Origin: Pseudomonadales bacterium
GTDB lineage: Bacteria > Pseudomonadota > Gammaproteobacteria > Pseudomonadales > Azotimanducaceae
DNA length: 8,574 nt
Reading direction: 5' to 3'
Assembly: GCA_022448765.1 (NCBI GenBank)
Contig: JAKUTI010000104.1
Coordinates: 1-8,574, forward strand
Shown: positions 7,138-8,574 of the stretch, piece after piece
How positions within the stretch are numbered: the stretch's first letter is position 1
How the letters are laid out: every line of letters begins with the position of its first letter
Program-made: the position numbers and the translations under genes
Notes under the pieces: model-generated
What the model was told of the DNA's origin: nothing
The model's database searches: none
Seen by the model: the letters and a program-made list of their open reading frames with translations, nothing else

Positions 7138-7977
7138 CTACCCTTGATTCGAGAGGACCAGGGCTCTTTTATAAACAAGCGCGCGTCTCTCACCTGTTAT
7201 TCTTGAAGTTAATCTAGCTGCCTGAGTTGGAGGCAGCTCTCCCATTAGAATTTGAAGCGTCGAGTCAACATCCATCCGGCTTGTCTTGACCATACCGCCC
7301 AGAAGACAAACCATTTCTCCACGAACCGGTTCTTTGTTTGCAATCTCATCAATAACCTCTTCGACTCTACCGAAGTAAAGAGTTTCGTGAACTTTCGTAA
7401 GTTCACGTGCTACAAAAATGTGCCGCCGATTTGCTTCGAGTTTACAGAGCGCGTCCAATGTTGCCGAAATCCGACGAGCGGTTTCGAAAAAAAGAATGGG
7501 ACTTCCGTCAATTAAGAGCTGCCTTAGCCGACTGTCGCGCGCACGCGCGCGCGCAGGGATGAATCCCACGAATCTGACATCGTGGGCCGAGAGAGGTGAC
7601 ACGGACAAAGCGGCCGTAATCGCTGACGCACCTGGGATAGGTACGACGCGAACCTTTCGTTCCCAAAGAGACCGAACTAGATCAAACCCAGGATCACAAA
7701 TGAGTGGTGTACCCGCATCCGAGACAAGAGCGACATCATTACCTTTACGTAGTAGTTCGAGAACGCGCGCCGTCATCCTCTTCTCGTTGTGTTCATGCAA
7801 GGAAATTAGGTTCTTTGCTGGAATGCTGAGAGCGCTCAAAAGCTTTCGGCAGCGCCTAGTATCTTCACATGCGATCGCGTCAACGGTTTCTAAAACCGAT
7901 ATCGCTCGTTCACTCATATCCTGGAGATTCCCGATAGGGGTCGCGACAACATATACGATTCCGTAACCTTCACTCAT
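7138..7977 (-). CDS. rsmI: 16S rRNA (cytidine(1402)-2'-O)-methyltransferase RsmI
   Basis: SAM-dependent methyltransferase of the tetrapyrrole methylase fold that puts the 2'-O-methyl on C1402 of 16S rRNA, the partner modification to RsmH. From ATG 7977 the product has 279 residues, near the E. coli length. Motifs: VYVVATPIGNLQD (8-20), ACEDTRR (36-42), SDAGTPLICDPG (86-97), the loop IPGASAITAALSVSP (114-128), GFIPAR (138-143) and FFETARRI (163-170). ATG 7977 is chosen over ATG 8010 because AGGT lies seven bases upstream and conserved sequence begins right after it. A GC-alternating stretch encodes ARARARD (about 142-148). The start codon overlaps that of the divergent lpoA, and the gene ends just before rnpB, an order shared with Pseudomonas. 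Confidence 0.96.
   Translation of the reverse strand: MSEGYGIVYVVATPIGNLQDMSERAISVLETVDAIACEDTRRCRKLLSALSIPAKNLISLHEHNEKRMTARVLELLRKGNDVALVSDAGTPLICDPGFDLVRSLWERKVRVVPIPGASAITAALSVSPLSAHDVRFVGFIPARARARDSRLRQLLIDGSPILFFETARRISATLDALCKLEANRRHIFVARELTKVHETLYFGRVEEVIDEIANKEPVRGEMVCLLGGMVKTSRMDVDSTLQILMGELPPTQAARLTSRITGERRALVYKRALVLSNQG
7536..7555. repeat. 20-base alternating purine-pyrimidine (CG) tract inside rsmI
   Basis: Bases 7536-7555 alternate pyrimidine and purine without a break; they are almost entirely CG steps with CA at two places. The tract encodes the Ala-Arg repeat after GFIP in RsmI. Such tracts are known to favour left-handed Z-DNA under negative supercoiling and are prone to slippage. 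Any role here is inference. Confidence 0.7.
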
Positions 7978-7978
7978 G
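7975..7978. other. Overlapping divergent start codons of rsmI and lpoA (CATG)
   Basis: The palindrome CATG holds the lpoA ATG (7976-7978, plus strand) and the rsmI ATG (7977-7975, minus strand). The lpoA start is fixed by a TAA in frame at 7964-7966, with no other start codon between. rsmI has AGGT at a good distance, but lpoA has no recognisable Shine-Dalgarno. Each gene's promoter and leader must therefore lie within the other's coding region. Confidence 0.7.
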
Positions 7979-8574
7979 GTTCTACCTATTCGCCTGACCC
8001 TGTTGATCATTCTAGGTGTCGCGGGCTGTCAAATCACACCGCCCAAGATCATCGAACGGGATGACCACCATATTTCGTCGAACCTGGAATTTCAGATTCG
8101 ACGTGCGGAAACGAATGCAAGGTCCGCCGAAATCGCAAGTATTTTTTCTGCTGCTGCAAACTTGTTGTCGACTCGGAATGCGAAACAACAGTTAAGGACG
8201 TTTATTGCCAGAGTCAAGAATGACCCCAATGTCTTTCGCCGCCTTACTGGTACCGATCGTTTCGAACTAGAACTCATCGAGCTCGAGTTAGATTATTTGG
8301 ATATAAGTTCTCACCAACAACAGGATTTGCTCAGTCGGTCTGAAGCTCTTGCCCCAAAAAACCTCGCGCAAGAAGTCTTGAAGTTGGATTTAGTCGCGCG
8401 TATCCAAGTCTCATTTGAAGATCATGTCGGCGCCGTAAGATCTCTGGTACGACTTAGCGCCTACGGGAGTGTGCGCGAGAAGCAACTTGCCGAACGGATC
8501 TGGTCCTCGGTAAAAAAAATACCGTTGGGGTACGCGGAAACTCTCGCCGGAAGTGCTAACAACGAAGAAGAGTT
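7976..8574 (+). CDS. lpoA: LpoA-type penicillin-binding protein activator lipoprotein, N-terminal part
   Basis: By position and type this is the outer-membrane lipoprotein that activates the synthase PBP1A from the periplasmic side. My translation gives 199 codons open to the window end; E. coli LpoA has about 680 residues, so only the N-terminal third is here. It begins with a lipoprotein signal peptide: basic start (MVLPIR), hydrophobic core, lipobox VAGC with Cys18. The next residue is Gln, not Asp, which agrees with outer-membrane sorting. The rest is helix-rich and polar, with patterns such as LELIELELDYL and EALAPKNLAQEVLKLDLVARI, as expected of the helical N-terminal domain. The sequence itself is weakly conserved, so the call relies on the lipobox, the helical character and the divergent placement next to rsmI, which is the usual gammaproteobacterial arrangement. 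No Shine-Dalgarno is seen. Confidence 0.85.
   Translation, partial: MVLPIRLTLLIILGVAGCQITPPKIIERDDHHISSNLEFQIRRAETNARSAEIASIFSAAANLLSTRNAKQQLRTFIARVKNDPNVFRRLTGTDRFELELIELELDYLDISSHQQQDLLSRSEALAPKNLAQEVLKLDLVARIQVSFEDHVGAVRSLVRLSAYGSVREKQLAERIWSSVKKIPLGYAETLAGSANNEEE

Noticed and set aside
7418..7966. Plus-strand open frame of 182 codons
   Set aside because: It is antisense to rsmI, which carries all its conserved motifs; the serine- and arginine-rich composition is typical of a shadow frame.
8010..8010. Upstream ATG for rsmI, adding eleven residues
   Set aside because: There is no Shine-Dalgarno before it, the extra residues match nothing in the family, and ATG 7977 has AGGT at the right distance.
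8009..8032. TTGACA and TAGAAT upstream of rsmI as a promoter
   Set aside because: The hexamers are only 12 bases apart, too close to act together, and the 17-base position after TTGACA reads TGATCA, a poor -10.
8092..8277. Minus-strand open frame of 61 codons
   Set aside because: It lies antisense to the lpoA coding region, which is continuous from the lipoprotein signal peptide.

Overview
The window is chromosomal core DNA from a gammaproteobacterium of moderate GC content. The evidence is the gene order, a 152-residue MraZ, a MurE of the meso-diaminopimelate type, a type A RNase P RNA and an LpoA-type lipoprotein divergent from rsmI. The order lpoA / rsmI - rnpB - mraZ - rsmH - ftsL - ftsI - murE is the one I know from Pseudomonas-like gammaproteobacteria. 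No species can be named from the sequence, and I see no mobile element, CRISPR array, tRNA or other horizontally acquired module.

Layout, right to left. A divergent pair at 7976-7977 shares a CATG: lpoA runs rightward off the window end, and rsmI runs leftward. rsmI ends about a dozen bases before rnpB (RNase P RNA, minus strand, about 6782-7126), which ends in a run of seven T. A non-coding stretch of about 300 bases (6481-6781) follows. It holds a good sigma70-like promoter (TTGACA, 17 bases, TAGGGT) and phased TGGG boxes that look like the MraZ operator. From there the division and cell wall (dcw) cluster runs leftward without gaps: mraZ, rsmH, ftsL, ftsI, murE, mraY and the start of murD, which leaves the window at base 1. 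Every neighbouring pair in the cluster overlaps, by 1 to about 43 bases, and ftsL and murE seem to use TTG or GTG starts.

How the genes fit together. MurE adds meso-DAP and MurD adds D-Glu to the UDP-MurNAc peptide in the cytoplasm. MraY moves phospho-MurNAc-pentapeptide onto undecaprenyl phosphate. FtsL (with FtsB and FtsQ elsewhere) activates FtsWI, and FtsI cross-links septal peptidoglycan. LpoA would activate PBP1A from the outer membrane. RsmH and RsmI are the pair of methyltransferases that modify C1402 of 16S rRNA. MraZ probably represses the whole operon.

Points worth a second look: murF is missing from its usual place between murE and mraY; FtsI has SSQ instead of the usual SxN motif; the RNase P RNA has a shortened P3; the MraZ boxes continue as a 10-base-phased series; the divergent rsmI and lpoA start codons overlap; and rsmI contains a 20-base alternating CG tract.
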